From Archangium sp. (GTDB lineage: Bacteria > Myxococcota > Myxococcia > Myxococcales > Myxococcaceae), in assembly GCA_022843845.1 (NCBI GenBank), contig JALHMW010000013.1, positions 1-64,000 of the forward strand: 64,000 bases of DNA, written 5' to 3'. Shown here one piece after another: positions 43,086 to 51,575 of the stretch. How positions within the stretch are numbered: the first letter of the stretch is position 1; the number at the start of each line of letters is the position of its first letter. The notes below the pieces were generated by a model. The model was not told the origin of the DNA and ran no database searches. It saw only the letters and a program-made list of their open reading frames with translations. A program made the translations under genes and the position numbers.

Positions 43086-44575
43086 GCAAAGCGCTCCTGT
43101 GTCCCTGCGAAGACGTGACGGCCTCTGAGGTCGAGCACGCGATCGCGAAGGGCTACTGCGATATCGAGTCGGTGAAGCGCTTCACGGGCTTCGGCACGGG
43201 CATGTGCCAGGGGAAGCAGTGCCTCACGGCCGTCGCGCGCTTCCTCGAAGACACCACGAAGCCGAAGCCGACCGCGGCGCAGTTGATGCCGTTCACGCCA
43301 CGGCCTCCCCTCTTCCCGACCGAGCTGTCCCAGTGGGCCGCGGCGTCCTTCGACCCGATGGTGGCGCCTGCTGGCGGCGTGCCTCAGTCACTCGGCCTGA
43401 CCGAGAACGCGCTCAAGCCTGAAGGTCCGGTGCCCACGAAGGCGAAGATCGTCATCATCGGCGGCGGCATCATGGGCCTCGCGCTGGCGTGGAACCTCGC
43501 GGAGCGCGGAGAGACCGACATCGTCGTGCTCGAGCGTGGCTATCTCCTCGCGGGCGCGTCGGGCCGAAACGGTGGCGGCGTGCGCATGCAGTGGGGCACG
43601 CCGACGCTCATCGAGCTCGCCCGTCGCTCCATCGACCTGATGGACCGGTTCGCCCGCGATCTCGGCATCAACGTCTGGTTCCGTCGCGGCGGGTACCTGT
43701 TCCTCGCGAAGTCCGACGAGGTGGTCGCGAAGATCGAGCGCGCGGCGAAGCTGCACAACGCACACGGCGTGCCGACGCAGATCCTCACCGCAGACGGAGC
43801 GCGAGACATCGTGCCGCACCTGACGATGACCGGCGTGAAGGCTGCCGCCTGGAATCCGCGTGACGCCGTCATCTTCCCGTGGCCGTTCCTCTGGGGCTAC
43901 GCGCACGCCGCGCAGAAGAAGGGCGTGAAGGTCGAGACGTTCACCAAGGTGATCGGCTTCGAGCAGAGCGACGGTCGGCTCAAGAAGGTCATCACCGATC
44001 GCGGAGACATCGCGTGCGAGACGGTGGTGCTGGCTGCCGGCGCGTGGAGCCCCCAGGTCGCCTCACTCGCGGGCATCGATCTGCCGAACGAGCCGCATCG
44101 TCATGAGATCTGCTCCACCGAGCCGCTCAAGCCGTTCCTCGGACCGCTCGTCTCGGTGCTCGACTCAGGGCTCTACTTCTCGCAGTCGATGCGCGGAGAG
44201 ATCGTCGGCGGCATGGGCGATCCACGCGAGCCGGCGGGCATGAACCTGGGCTCCACGCAGCGGTTCCTCACCCGCTACTCGCAGGCACTGACGGAGCAGC
44301 TGCCGCAGCTCGGGCGCGTGAAGATTCTGAGGCAGTGGTCGGGGCCATACGACGTCACGCCCGACAACTCGCCCATCCTGGGCCGAACGCCGGGCTTGCC
44401 GAACCTGCTCCACCTCAGCGGCTTCGTCGGGCACGGCTTCATGATGGCGCCGGCCGTCGCGGAACGAATGGCGGCGTGGATGGCGACGGGTGAGTCAGAC
44501 GAGCTGTTCGAGCGCTTCACGCTGGGCCGCTTCGCCGAGGGCCGCATGGAACGCGAAGACATGATCATCGGCTGA
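43082..44575 (+). CDS. DAO-family FAD oxidoreductase with N-terminal BFD-like [2Fe-2S] domain
   Basis: 497 residues from the ATG at 43082. The first 65 residues are a BFD-like iron-sulfur domain: LLCPCEDVT supplies the CxC pair, and GMCQGKQC the CxxxxC pair. A D-amino-acid-oxidase/sarcosine-oxidase-beta domain follows, with FAD motif IIGGGIMGLALAWNL at about residue 122, GASGRNGGGVRMQWG, and the C-terminal SGFVGHGFMMAPAVAERMA. It should oxidise a secondary amine or D-/imino acid, passing electrons through the fused cluster and the partner subunit to a quinone or cytochrome. Fusion of the BFD domain to the catalytic subunit is notable, since it is often separate or on the other subunit. The 3' end overlaps the convergent pseudogene by 11 bp. 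Confidence 0.87.
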   Translation: MSKALLCPCEDVTASEVEHAIAKGYCDIESVKRFTGFGTGMCQGKQCLTAVARFLEDTTKPKPTAAQLMPFTPRPPLFPTELSQWAAASFDPMVAPAGGVPQSLGLTENALKPEGPVPTKAKIVIIGGGIMGLALAWNLAERGETDIVVLERGYLLAGASGRNGGGVRMQWGTPTLIELARRSIDLMDRFARDLGINVWFRRGGYLFLAKSDEVVAKIERAAKLHNAHGVPTQILTADGARDIVPHLTMTGVKAAAWNPRDAVIFPWPFLWGYAHAAQKKGVKVETFTKVIGFEQSDGRLKKVITDRGDIACETVVLAAGAWSPQVASLAGIDLPNEPHRHEICSTEPLKPFLGPLVSVLDSGLYFSQSMRGEIVGGMGDPREPAGMNLGSTQRFLTRYSQALTEQLPQLGRVKILRQWSGPYDVTPDNSPILGRTPGLPNLLHLSGFVGHGFMMAPAVAERMAAWMATGESDELFERFTLGRFAEGRMEREDMIIG

Positions 44576-45308
44576 GTTCGACCAGCTCGGCCCACCGGGT
44601 GCGGAGCACGTCGACATAGACCTCTGGCCCACAGCCGTAGCGACCGAGCGAGTAGCCGTCGTTCACTTCCAGCAGAACCGTTCGACCATCGCGGAGCACG
44701 CCGAAGTCGATGGCGTACGCAGAAGCGGCAGTCCCAGCCTGCGTCAGTCGATCGACACAGTCTCGAATGACTTCGCCGTCAGCAACGCGATCGTCTCCGC
44801 CGTACTGTTGGACGCACTTCACCTCGCTCCGAATGACGAAGGCACGGTGCTCAGACGCGAACGAGACGATCTCGCCACACCAGACCGGCATCGACGCCGA
44901 GTGGTGCATCAACGAACCGACGTCGGACGCGTCGACCATGCGGCCAGTGAAGGCCTTGATGCGCCCACGTGGCTTGACGAAGAGCTCGGACATCGCGCCC
45001 GTGAGCAGGGCCGCCGTGACCTCTCGCATCGTCGAGGCCCACACTTTGCGGCCGAGAAATGAGCGCAGGGCCTCGGGGTAACACTGCTCTTGCGGCGGTT
45101 CGATGCCGAGCTGCTTCAGCGCAGCCTCGACGACGTGAACCTATCCGACGACGAGCGCGTCGCGCGTGAGCGGAACGGTGCCACGCAGCAGGTGTTTGGC
45201 GTGAAAGCGCGTGACGAGAACGCCGCGGCGCTCGAGCTCGGTCGCCGCATCCTGCATCTCTGGGATTCTGGAGACATCGGCGTGCTGAACCAACGCCGAC
45301 GTCATCAT
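44565..45308 (-). pseudogene. R2K-type ATP-grasp gene interrupted by an in-frame TAG
   Basis: The minus-strand frame from ATG 45308 reads MMTSALVQHADVSRIPEM..., has one TAG at 45141-45143 (codon 56), and continues as convincing coding sequence to 44565. Without the stop it would give 247 residues. The C-terminal part has ATP-grasp features of the R2K/DUF4343 clade: LFVKPRGRIKAFTGRMV, EHRAFVIRSEVKCVQQY, YAIDFGVLRDGRTVLLEVNDGYSLGRYG and a final RW. Family members are predicted peptide or amide ligases. The ORF track shows only the portion from a GTG at 45044. Its start overlaps the stop of a 58-codon ORF as ATGA. It may be a recent nonsense mutation or a sequence error; translation of the downstream half alone would lack the pre-ATP-grasp domain. 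Confidence 0.75.
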
Positions 45309-45481
45309 CGCTGCTCTCGAGTCGGGAGCGGCCCGAGAGCAAGCGCCTTCCGGTTCGCGTTCAGACGAGAGGTGTCACCCACCGCGCCGTTGCCCATGAG
45401 CTCGACCATCGCCTTTGCGTCATCTGGCGTCGTGGAACGGTCAACGGCCGAGGTCTGGCCCATGCGACCAATCGTGGTCAT
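45305..45481 (-). CDS. 58-residue ORF coupled to the ATP-grasp gene
   Basis: A short frame beginning ATG at 45481 with a good GGGGAG Shine-Dalgarno box 7 nt upstream. The product MTTIGRMGQTSAVDRSTTPD... is polar, with no signal or membrane segment, Thr/Ser and Asp/Glu residues in its first half, and a basic C-terminus. It stops inside ATGA shared with the ATP-grasp start. It is too short for the track in this form; the track shows a longer version from 45682. Position and coupling make it a candidate substrate peptide or partner of the ligase, which is inference; no precursor family is recognised. Confidence 0.55.
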   Translation of the reverse strand: MTTIGRMGQTSAVDRSTTPDDAKAMVELMGNGAVGDTSRLNANRKALALGPLPTREQR

Positions 45482-45720
45482 GTGGAGTCTCCCCGAGTGC
45501 TGCGAGACGTTTGATGGATAGCACGGCACCCGAGCGGTCCTTGGAGCGGAGCGGCCCAGCGCAAGCCCACTGTCGCCTTCGCGTGACGTCTGGAAACGCG
45601 ACAAAACTGGAGACGCGAGGTGGCACCCAGGCGCTCCACAAACAGAAACCGAATGGTCATGCCTTTTCGCGTCGCAACGCAAGCGGCTGTTATTCCTGGC
45701 TTAATTCGACAACCTTAAGA

Positions 45721-45734
45721 TGACCGAACGGTCA
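45721..45734 (+). promoter_or_regulatory. Perfect 14-bp palindrome, TetR-operator-like
   Basis: TGACCG-AA-CGGTCA lies 35 bp upstream of the M23 peptidase-lectin start, in the 287-bp divergent region with the 58-codon ORF. The GACCGnnCGGTC form is common among TetR-family operators. No tetR gene is in the window. The rest of the 45482-45768 region is AT-richer, with no other structure seen. Confidence 0.5.
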
Positions 45735-45768
45735 CGATGTTGGCACGCGGCGCGCACAGCCGCTCGCC

Positions 45769-46767
45769 ATGCTCCGATCCTCCATTGTGCTGATGACGAT
45801 GTTCGCGGTGGGCTGCGCTGAAGGCGTGATCACCGACGGCAACGACTTCGAGTCCCTCGATCCCGAGACCAACGAGACCGCCTCGGTGACGCAGGAGGTC
45901 CGCTGCTCGCCGCGCATGAACGTGTTCCCGGTCGCCGCGCCACACAACATCGGGTACGACCGCGCCTCGTGCGGCACCGGCACCTGCCGCACCTCGTGCC
46001 CCGATCAGAACGCGAACTCCGACTGGAACCCGGCGGCCACGCACAACGGCATCGACGTGTTCGCCTACCAGCGCGCGCCGATGGTCGCAGTGGCCAACGG
46101 CACCATCGTTCGTGTCGGCACGCCAAGCAGCACCTCGGGGCTCCGCGTTCGCCTGCGCGATGAGTGCGGCTGGGAGTACTACTACGGCCACATGGATCAG
46201 GCGGTCGTGCGCGAAGGCCAGACCGTCACCGCGGGCCAGCTCATCGGGTACATGGGCCGCACGGGCACCGGCTCGACACACCTGCACTTCAACGTCTCGC
46301 CCGACGGCGCCTACAAGCGAGACATCAACCCCTTCGAGCTGCTCCGAACGACGTCTCCGACCGCGTGCCGGGCCGCGCCAACGCCGACGCCGACTCCCAC
46401 GCCGACTCCAACCCCTGCTCCCGTCACCGGGTGTGGGCGGCTGATGCCCGGACAGGCGCTCGGCATTGGCCAGAGCAAGGCCTCGTGTGACGGTCGCTTC
46501 GTGCTGGTGATGCAGGGCGATGGAAACCTGGTGCTCTACCAGGCGGGCCGCGCGCTCTGGGCGACGATGACCAACGGCCGCGGAGGTGCGCTCGCGGCGA
46601 TGCAGGGCGACGGCAACTTCGTGGTCTACACGGCTGGCGGCTTCCCCCTGTTCAACACCGGCACGTCACGCTTCGCCGGCGCCTGGCTCGCGATTCAGAA
46701 CGACGGAAATCTCGTCGTGTACCAGGGCACCACGCCGCGCTGGGCGTCGAACACCGGCGGAAGGTGA
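45769..46767 (+). CDS. M23 (LytM) peptidase with C-terminal bulb-type lectin domain
   Basis: 332 residues. The signal peptide ends near the lipobox-like AVGC. Residues 60-200 form a LytM/M23 domain with HNGIDVFA (HxxxD zinc motif), YYYGHMD and THLHFNV (HxH). A PTPTPTPTPTP linker leads to a mannose-binding bulb-type lectin domain with three QxDxNxVxY signatures (MQGDGNLVLYQ, MQGDGNFVVYT, IQNDGNLVVYQ). It is likely a secreted peptidoglycan hydrolase that targets mannose-containing surfaces, plausible for a predator or for envelope remodelling. A perfect palindrome precedes the gene. Confidence 0.92.
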   Translation: MLRSSIVLMTMFAVGCAEGVITDGNDFESLDPETNETASVTQEVRCSPRMNVFPVAAPHNIGYDRASCGTGTCRTSCPDQNANSDWNPAATHNGIDVFAYQRAPMVAVANGTIVRVGTPSSTSGLRVRLRDECGWEYYYGHMDQAVVREGQTVTAGQLIGYMGRTGTGSTHLHFNVSPDGAYKRDINPFELLRTTSPTACRAAPTPTPTPTPTPTPAPVTGCGRLMPGQALGIGQSKASCDGRFVLVMQGDGNLVLYQAGRALWATMTNGRGGALAAMQGDGNFVVYTAGGFPLFNTGTSRFAGAWLAIQNDGNLVVYQGTTPRWASNTGGR

Positions 46768-46838
46768 CGGCTCAGAGCCCAGCAGCAGGAGACGGCCCAG
46801 GCGTTCGACACGTCTGGCTCCACGCTGAGCTTCAGCCG

Positions 46839-47678
46839 CTAGAAGCGCCAGTCGATCAACGACACGTTCGCGCCGACCGCGAAGCCTGCGCTGGTCGGCC
46901 CGATGAGCGGCGTGGGCGTCGGAATGCCAAGAGCCAGCGCTCCGGTCTTCGGGTCGCGGCTCGCCATCGCGGGGCGGAAGCGGGGCTGCTTGGTGAGGTT
47001 GAGCACCACCATCTGAATCAGCGGCACTGCGACGATGGAGCCGACGAGGAGCACGACGTCGTTCCCGCACCCTGACGGAATCGAGCTGCCCCCGGTCGGC
47101 GTCCCGACAGGACAGGTGTTGTTGTTGCGAACGATCGCGCCGCCACCGGTCAGGTACGTCAGCCCCAGCACGGCCGCTTGCGCTGCGAGGCCAGCGAGCG
47201 CCGCTGGCCACATCTCAGAGGTGTAGTTGCGGCTCCCGTTCGCGATCGAGACCTGCGTCTGGGCGATCGCCAGAGGCGCGCTGCCGAAGAGGAGCGCAGC
47301 GATCACCGTGCCGACCACCGGGTCCGAGCTGAGCAGGCCGCCATTCGAGAAGCCCAGGAGGAAGAACGGAAGCACCAGAATACCGGCCGCCGTCAGCATG
47401 CCGAACAGCGACTCGCTCACCATCAACCCGACCTCGGGGCCGGGCGGCTCCTTCGGCGTCTGCGGCCCGTAGGGAAGATACGGCTTCGCGTTCGGCATGT
47501 TGCTCGGCGGCGTCGGCGTGCCGTACTGCCCATCGATCGGCGGCGGAGCGGGCGGCGCGTTCGGATCAGTCACCTGCTCCGGCGCAGGCACCAGGGGCGG
47601 CGGCGACCAGCCGGGGGTCTGCGCGCGCGCCAACATGGGCACCAGCAGCACAACCAGCAGGTAGCTCATCCACTTCAT
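46839..47678 (-). CDS. Unknown Pro-rich membrane protein
   Basis: 279 residues from the ATG at 47678 with GGAG upstream (the track start at 47699 is weaker). A signal peptide (YLLVVLLVPMLARAQ) precedes a Pro-rich region (PPPLVPAPEQ, PNAPPAPPP). About four hydrophobic helices follow (SLFGMLTAAGILVLPFFLLGF, VVGTVIAALLFG, AALAGLAAQAAVLGLTYL, VLLVGSIVAVPLIQMVVL). The C-terminus, VGANVSLIDWRF, ends in phenylalanine and resembles an outer-membrane strand, but the protein is otherwise alpha-helical. No family recognised. It converges with the M23 gene and follows ridA on the same strand by 33 bp. Confidence 0.72.
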   Translation of the reverse strand: MKWMSYLLVVLLVPMLARAQTPGWSPPPLVPAPEQVTDPNAPPAPPPIDGQYGTPTPPSNMPNAKPYLPYGPQTPKEPPGPEVGLMVSESLFGMLTAAGILVLPFFLLGFSNGGLLSSDPVVGTVIAALLFGSAPLAIAQTQVSIANGSRNYTSEMWPAALAGLAAQAAVLGLTYLTGGGAIVRNNNTCPVGTPTGGSSIPSGCGNDVVLLVGSIVAVPLIQMVVLNLTKQPRFRPAMASRDPKTGALALGIPTPTPLIGPTSAGFAVGANVSLIDWRF

Positions 47679-47711
47679 GACACGCTCCGTGAGAGGCAAT
47701 GACGCCGGCCT

Positions 47712-48098
47712 TCAGATCACCGCCACCGCATCAATCTCGACTTGAGCCCCTCTTGGCAAGGCGCTGACCTGAACGGTCGCCCGAGCGGGTGGGTTCGCCG
47801 GGAACGACCTGGCGTACACCTCGTTCACCTTCCCGAAGTCATTCAAATCGACCAGGAAGATGCCGCACCGCACGACGTTCGCGAACGACGCGCCCGCCTT
47901 CTGCAGCACCGCCTCGAGGTTCTTCATCACGCGCTCGGTCTGCGCGGTGATGTCGCCGTCGACCAGCTTCCCCGTCACCGGATCGAGCGGAATCTGACCC
48001 GAGAGGAACACCATTCGGCCCGACGGCACCGAGACGGCCTGCGAGTACGGCCCGATCGCCGCGGGAGCCCCATCGGTCTGAATCGTTTCACGCGTCAT
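47712..48098 (-). CDS. ridA: RidA family reactive intermediate deaminase
   Basis: 128 residues, normal for RidA (YjgF). Family motifs are GPYSQAV, MVFLSGQIPLDPVTGKLV, TERVMKNLEAVLQKAGASF and the C-terminal PARATVQVSALPRGAQVEID with the catalytic Arg. It hydrolyses enamine/imine intermediates such as 2-aminoacrylate. It lies 15 bp downstream of the rel gene and is probably co-transcribed with it. Confidence 0.95.
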   Translation of the reverse strand: MTRETIQTDGAPAAIGPYSQAVSVPSGRMVFLSGQIPLDPVTGKLVDGDITAQTERVMKNLEAVLQKAGASFANVVRCGIFLVDLNDFGKVNEVYARSFPANPPARATVQVSALPRGAQVEIDAVAVI

Positions 48099-48113
48099 GT
48101 GAACTCCGTCTTG

Positions 48114-50300
48114 TCACACCCGCTCGACCGAGTGCACTCCGGTGAGCTTCTCGATGCTGCGGATGAGATCGTTGAGCTGCTTGAGGTCCGAGATCACGCA
48201 CTCGAAGGTGTTCACCGCGCGATCGTCGCCGGTCACCCGGCAGTTCGCCTGCGAGATGTTGACGCCCTTCTTCGAGAAGATCTGCGACATGTCGGCGAGC
48301 AACCCCGGGCGATCGACCGTCATCACGCGCAAGGTGACGGCCCGCTTGAAGGCGCCCTTCACGTCCCACGCGACGTCGACTTTGCGCTCGGGATCGGTCG
48401 CGCGCGCCTTCTCGCAGCCGGCCTGATGAACGGTGACGCCGCGGCCGCGGGTGATGAAGCCGACGATCGCGTCTCCGGGCACCGGGTTGCAGCAGCGCCC
48501 GAAGCGCACCAGCACGTCGTCGATGCCGCCGATGGTGACGCCGCCGCTCGCCTTGCGGCCGATCGCGCGCTTGGCGAGATCGGTCATCTGAGAGAACAGC
48601 CCTGACGGGCTCGAGGTCGACGGCGCTGGCTGTTCGCGCACCTCGGCGACCTTCTCGGCGGGCAACAGCAGCTCGACCAGCTGGCTCGGCTGAATCTTTC
48701 CGTACCCGACCGCCACCAGCACGTCTTCTTCGGTCTTGAGCCCGTAGCCCTCGAGGTGCGGCTTCAGCTCGCCGTTCTTGATCACCTTGTTGAGGTTCAA
48801 GCTGAAGCGCTTGAACTCGCGCTCGACCAGCTCGCGGCCCAGCGCCATCGACTTCTCGCGCTGCTGCTCCTTGATGAACGCGCGGATCTTCTGCTGCGCG
48901 CGGCTCGTCTTGACGAAGGTGAGCCAGTCTTTCGACGGGTGCGCCTGCGGGCTGGTCAGCACCTCGATCTGATCGCCGTTCTTCAGCTTGTACCGGAGCG
49001 GAACGATCTTGCCGTTCACCTTCGCGCCGACGCACTTCTCGCCGACGGCCGAGTGCACCGAGTAGGCGAAGTCGACCGGCGTGGCGTCGCGCGGCAGGCT
49101 CTTGACGTCACCACGCGGCGTGAAGACGAAGACCTCGTCGGTGAAGAGATCGACCTTCACCGTGTCGAGGAACTCCTTCGGGTCCTTCAGATCCTGCTGC
49201 CACTCGAGCAGCTGCCGCAGCCACGCGAACTTCTCGTCGTCGGTCGCGAGCGCGGTCTTGCCTTCCTTGTAGGCCCAGTGCGCGGCGATGCCTTCTTCGG
49301 CGACCCGGTGCATCTCTTCGGTGCGGATCTGAATCTCGATGCGCTCCGAGAGCGGGCCGATCACCGTCGTGTGCAACGACTGGTACATGTTCGCCTTGGG
49401 AATGGCGATGAAGTCCTTGAAGCGGCCGGGCACCGGCTTCCACTGCTGGTGCATCAGGCCGAGCGCGCCGTAGCACTGCCCCACGTCGTGGGTGATCACC
49501 CGGAAGGCGATCACGTCGGGCACCTGATCGAAGTCGATGCCCTGCGAGCGCATCTTCTTGTGAATCGAATACATGTGCTTGAAGCGGCCGGTGACCTGCG
49601 CGGTGATGCCCGACTCCTTGAGCCTGCCGGTGATCAGCGCCACCACGTCGTCGATGTACTTCTCGCGGTCCTTCTTCTTGCGATTGATGCGCGCGTCGAG
49701 CTCGAAGAAGTCCTTCGGGCGCGTGTAGCGGAACGAGAGATCTTCAAGCTCCGTCTTGATCCACGAGATGCCGAGCCGATTGGCCAGGGGCGCGTAGATG
49801 TCGAGCGTCTCTTGAGCGATGCGCGCCTGCTTCTCTTCGCTCATGTGCTCGAGCGTGCGCATGTTGTGGGTGCGGTCGGCGAGCTTCACCAGGATGACAC
49901 GAATGTCCTGGGCCATCGCGACCAGCATCTTGCGGAAGTTCTCGGCCTGCTTCTCTTCCTGCGACAGCTGCTGAGACGCCGAGAACTTCGAGAGCTTGGT
50001 GACGCCGTCGACGATCGCCGCGATCTCGGCGCCGAACAGCTCGCGAATCTCTTCGACCGTCGCGAGCGTGTCTTCGACGGTGTCGTGCAGCAGGCCTGCG
50101 ACGATCGAAGCCTCATCGAGGCGCAGCTGCGCCAACAGGCCGGCGACCTCGAGCGGATGAATCAGATAGGGCTCGCCAGACTTGCGAACCTGACCCTGAT
50201 GCACCTTCGCCGAATAGACGTAGGCCTTCTTGATGATGTCGAGGTCGGGTGCCGGGTGGTACGACGACACCCTCGTCAAAATGTCGTTCAGCCGAATCAA
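48114..50300 (-). CDS. Bifunctional (p)ppGpp synthetase/hydrolase, RelA/SpoT family
   Basis: 728 residues from a TTG at 50300 (LIRLNDILTRVSSYHPAPDL), where family homology begins; the track extension to 50666 lies in the upstream FHA leader region. The HD hydrolase motif is intact (YLIHPLEVA and LLHDTVEDT), and so is the synthetase domain (GRFKHMYSIHKKM, KANMYQSLHTTV). It therefore looks bifunctional. TGS (FTPRGDVKSLPRDATPVDFAY), a helical/CC region (RCCNPVPGD) and a C-terminal ACT domain follow. It makes and degrades the stringent alarmone. It diverges from the FHA gene by 99 bp and is followed by ridA. Confidence 0.95.
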   Translation of the reverse strand: MIRLNDILTRVSSYHPAPDLDIIKKAYVYSAKVHQGQVRKSGEPYLIHPLEVAGLLAQLRLDEASIVAGLLHDTVEDTLATVEEIRELFGAEIAAIVDGVTKLSKFSASQQLSQEEKQAENFRKMLVAMAQDIRVILVKLADRTHNMRTLEHMSEEKQARIAQETLDIYAPLANRLGISWIKTELEDLSFRYTRPKDFFELDARINRKKKDREKYIDDVVALITGRLKESGITAQVTGRFKHMYSIHKKMRSQGIDFDQVPDVIAFRVITHDVGQCYGALGLMHQQWKPVPGRFKDFIAIPKANMYQSLHTTVIGPLSERIEIQIRTEEMHRVAEEGIAAHWAYKEGKTALATDDEKFAWLRQLLEWQQDLKDPKEFLDTVKVDLFTDEVFVFTPRGDVKSLPRDATPVDFAYSVHSAVGEKCVGAKVNGKIVPLRYKLKNGDQIEVLTSPQAHPSKDWLTFVKTSRAQQKIRAFIKEQQREKSMALGRELVEREFKRFSLNLNKVIKNGELKPHLEGYGLKTEEDVLVAVGYGKIQPSQLVELLLPAEKVAEVREQPAPSTSSPSGLFSQMTDLAKRAIGRKASGGVTIGGIDDVLVRFGRCCNPVPGDAIVGFITRGRGVTVHQAGCEKARATDPERKVDVAWDVKGAFKRAVTLRVMTVDRPGLLADMSQIFSKKGVNISQANCRVTGDDRAVNTFECVISDLKQLNDLIRSIEKLTGVHSVERV

Positions 50301-50399
50301 ACGCTGTGATGCTAACACCCTGCTGCGGTGCTGCAATGCGTCAGCACGCACGAATCTGTTGCGCAAACACCCGGAAAGTCTGACTATCGACACCCCGTC

Positions 50400-51410
50400 A
50401 TGACGGCGTTCCTCACCAAATCGCTTGGAGTCGTCTGCCCGAGCTGTGACTTGCTCAACGTCGTGGGCGCCGTGCGCTGCATGTCGTGCGGGACTGGCAC
50501 CGACGGCGCCGCGAAGACGGATCAGTCGCCGAAGCTCGTGCCTCAGCAACCGCAGTCGATGAACGAGGGCTCGGACAAGACACCGACCGGCTCGACGCCG
50601 GTGCCGCTGAAGCCGGCCGAAGCGCCTCCGGGGTTGCGCCGCAGCGGGCCGAACCCCGTTCCTCAAGAGCTCGCGAGCGCTCCAGTCGCGCCCTCCTCGG
50701 GTCGCGGCGTTCCGGCGCGGCCGACGTTCCAGTCATCGGCAACGCCGCCTCCCCAGACGACGCCGGGCCCGAAGTTCGGCCTCACGGTGCTCGCCGGCCC
50801 CGCGCGGGGTCAACGCTTCCGGCTCGGCGCGACGGGCGCCCAGATCGGCCGGGCTCGCGGCGTCATCCTCTTCCCCGAAGATCCGTTCGTCTCTCCGCTC
50901 CACGCGACGCTCACGGTGCGCGACGGGAAGCTCTTCGTTCGTGACGAGAACAGCACCTCGGGCATCTACGCCAGCATCGCAGGGCAAGAGACGCTGCCCT
51001 CAGGCGGCTTGTTCTGCACGGGCCTGCGGCTGTTCCGTTACGTCGGCGCGATCGAGCCTGCACCGCCGTGGAACCGCGTCGACGTGCTGGTCTACGGCGC
51101 GCCCGTGCCGAACAGCGTGGTGCACTACGCGATCGAAGAGGTGCTCCTCGGCGATCGCCCCGGCCGGTGCATCATCACGCCTGGCCCGGTGCTCACCATC
51201 GGCCAGGGCCGCTGCGACTTCAGCTTCCCCAGCGACGAAGGCCTCGCGCCCCGTCACTGCGAGGTGGCGCCGCTGCCCACGGGCGCGATGATTCGCGATC
51301 TCTCGGGCGGGCTGGGCACCTTCGTTCGCATCGCAGGAGAGCGCCCGCTCAAGGCCGGCGATCGCGTTCGGGTCGGCCAGCAGACGCTTCAGGTCGAGCT
51401 GCTGAGCTGA
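50400..51410 (+). CDS. Zinc-ribbon protein with two FHA domains
   Basis: 336 residues from the ATG at 50400. An N-terminal zinc ribbon has VCPSCDLLN and RCMSCGTG knuckles. A Pro/Ser-rich linker of about 90 residues follows, then FHA domain 1 (FRLGATGAQIGRARG, FVSPLHATLTVRDGKLFVRDENSTSG) and FHA domain 2 (LTIGQGRCDFSFPSDEGLAPRHCEV, MIRDLSGGLGTFV). FHA domains bind phosphothreonine, so this is likely a cytosolic adaptor for the nearby Ser/Thr kinases. It is divergent from rel and convergent with the kinase gene, with a tandem repeat lying between them. Confidence 0.88.
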   Translation: MTAFLTKSLGVVCPSCDLLNVVGAVRCMSCGTGTDGAAKTDQSPKLVPQQPQSMNEGSDKTPTGSTPVPLKPAEAPPGLRRSGPNPVPQELASAPVAPSSGRGVPARPTFQSSATPPPQTTPGPKFGLTVLAGPARGQRFRLGATGAQIGRARGVILFPEDPFVSPLHATLTVRDGKLFVRDENSTSGIYASIAGQETLPSGGLFCTGLRLFRYVGAIEPAPPWNRVDVLVYGAPVPNSVVHYAIEEVLLGDRPGRCIITPGPVLTIGQGRCDFSFPSDEGLAPRHCEVAPLPTGAMIRDLSGGLGTFVRIAGERPLKAGDRVRVGQQTLQVELLS

Positions 51411-51524
51411 GCTGAGTTGCGTGGCGCCTGGATCGAGTCGCGCAGACTGGTTGAGCTGCGTGGCGGCCGGTTCGAGTCGAGCAGTCCGGCTGAGCTGCGT
51501 GGCGACGGAGCGAGTCGAGCAGCT
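51411..51524 (+). repeat. Three-copy 39-bp intergenic minisatellite
   Basis: Three imperfect copies (51411-51449, 51450-51488 and a 36-bp third at 51489-51524), each of the form gctgagctgcgtggc...gagtcgagcag. They begin next to the FHA gene stop and lie in the 165-bp gap before the convergent kinase gene. Each copy has short internal complementarity (GCTGA / cagact), but no strong terminator stem with T-tract. Confidence 0.85.
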
Positions 51525-51575
51525 GAGCGCGTCGAGCGAACCGTTCGACCTCGACCCAGACAGACGACGCCGAGC

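Noticed and set aside
44851-45342. Frame overlapping the ATP-grasp region, considered as evidence of a frameshift
   Set aside because: Translation is Arg-rich and unlike the family; the family frame is continuous except for the single TAG, so a nonsense change explains the break better.
45305-45481. Calling the 58-residue ORF a graspetide precursor outright
   Set aside because: No recognised leader or core motif is present; coupling alone does not establish the class.
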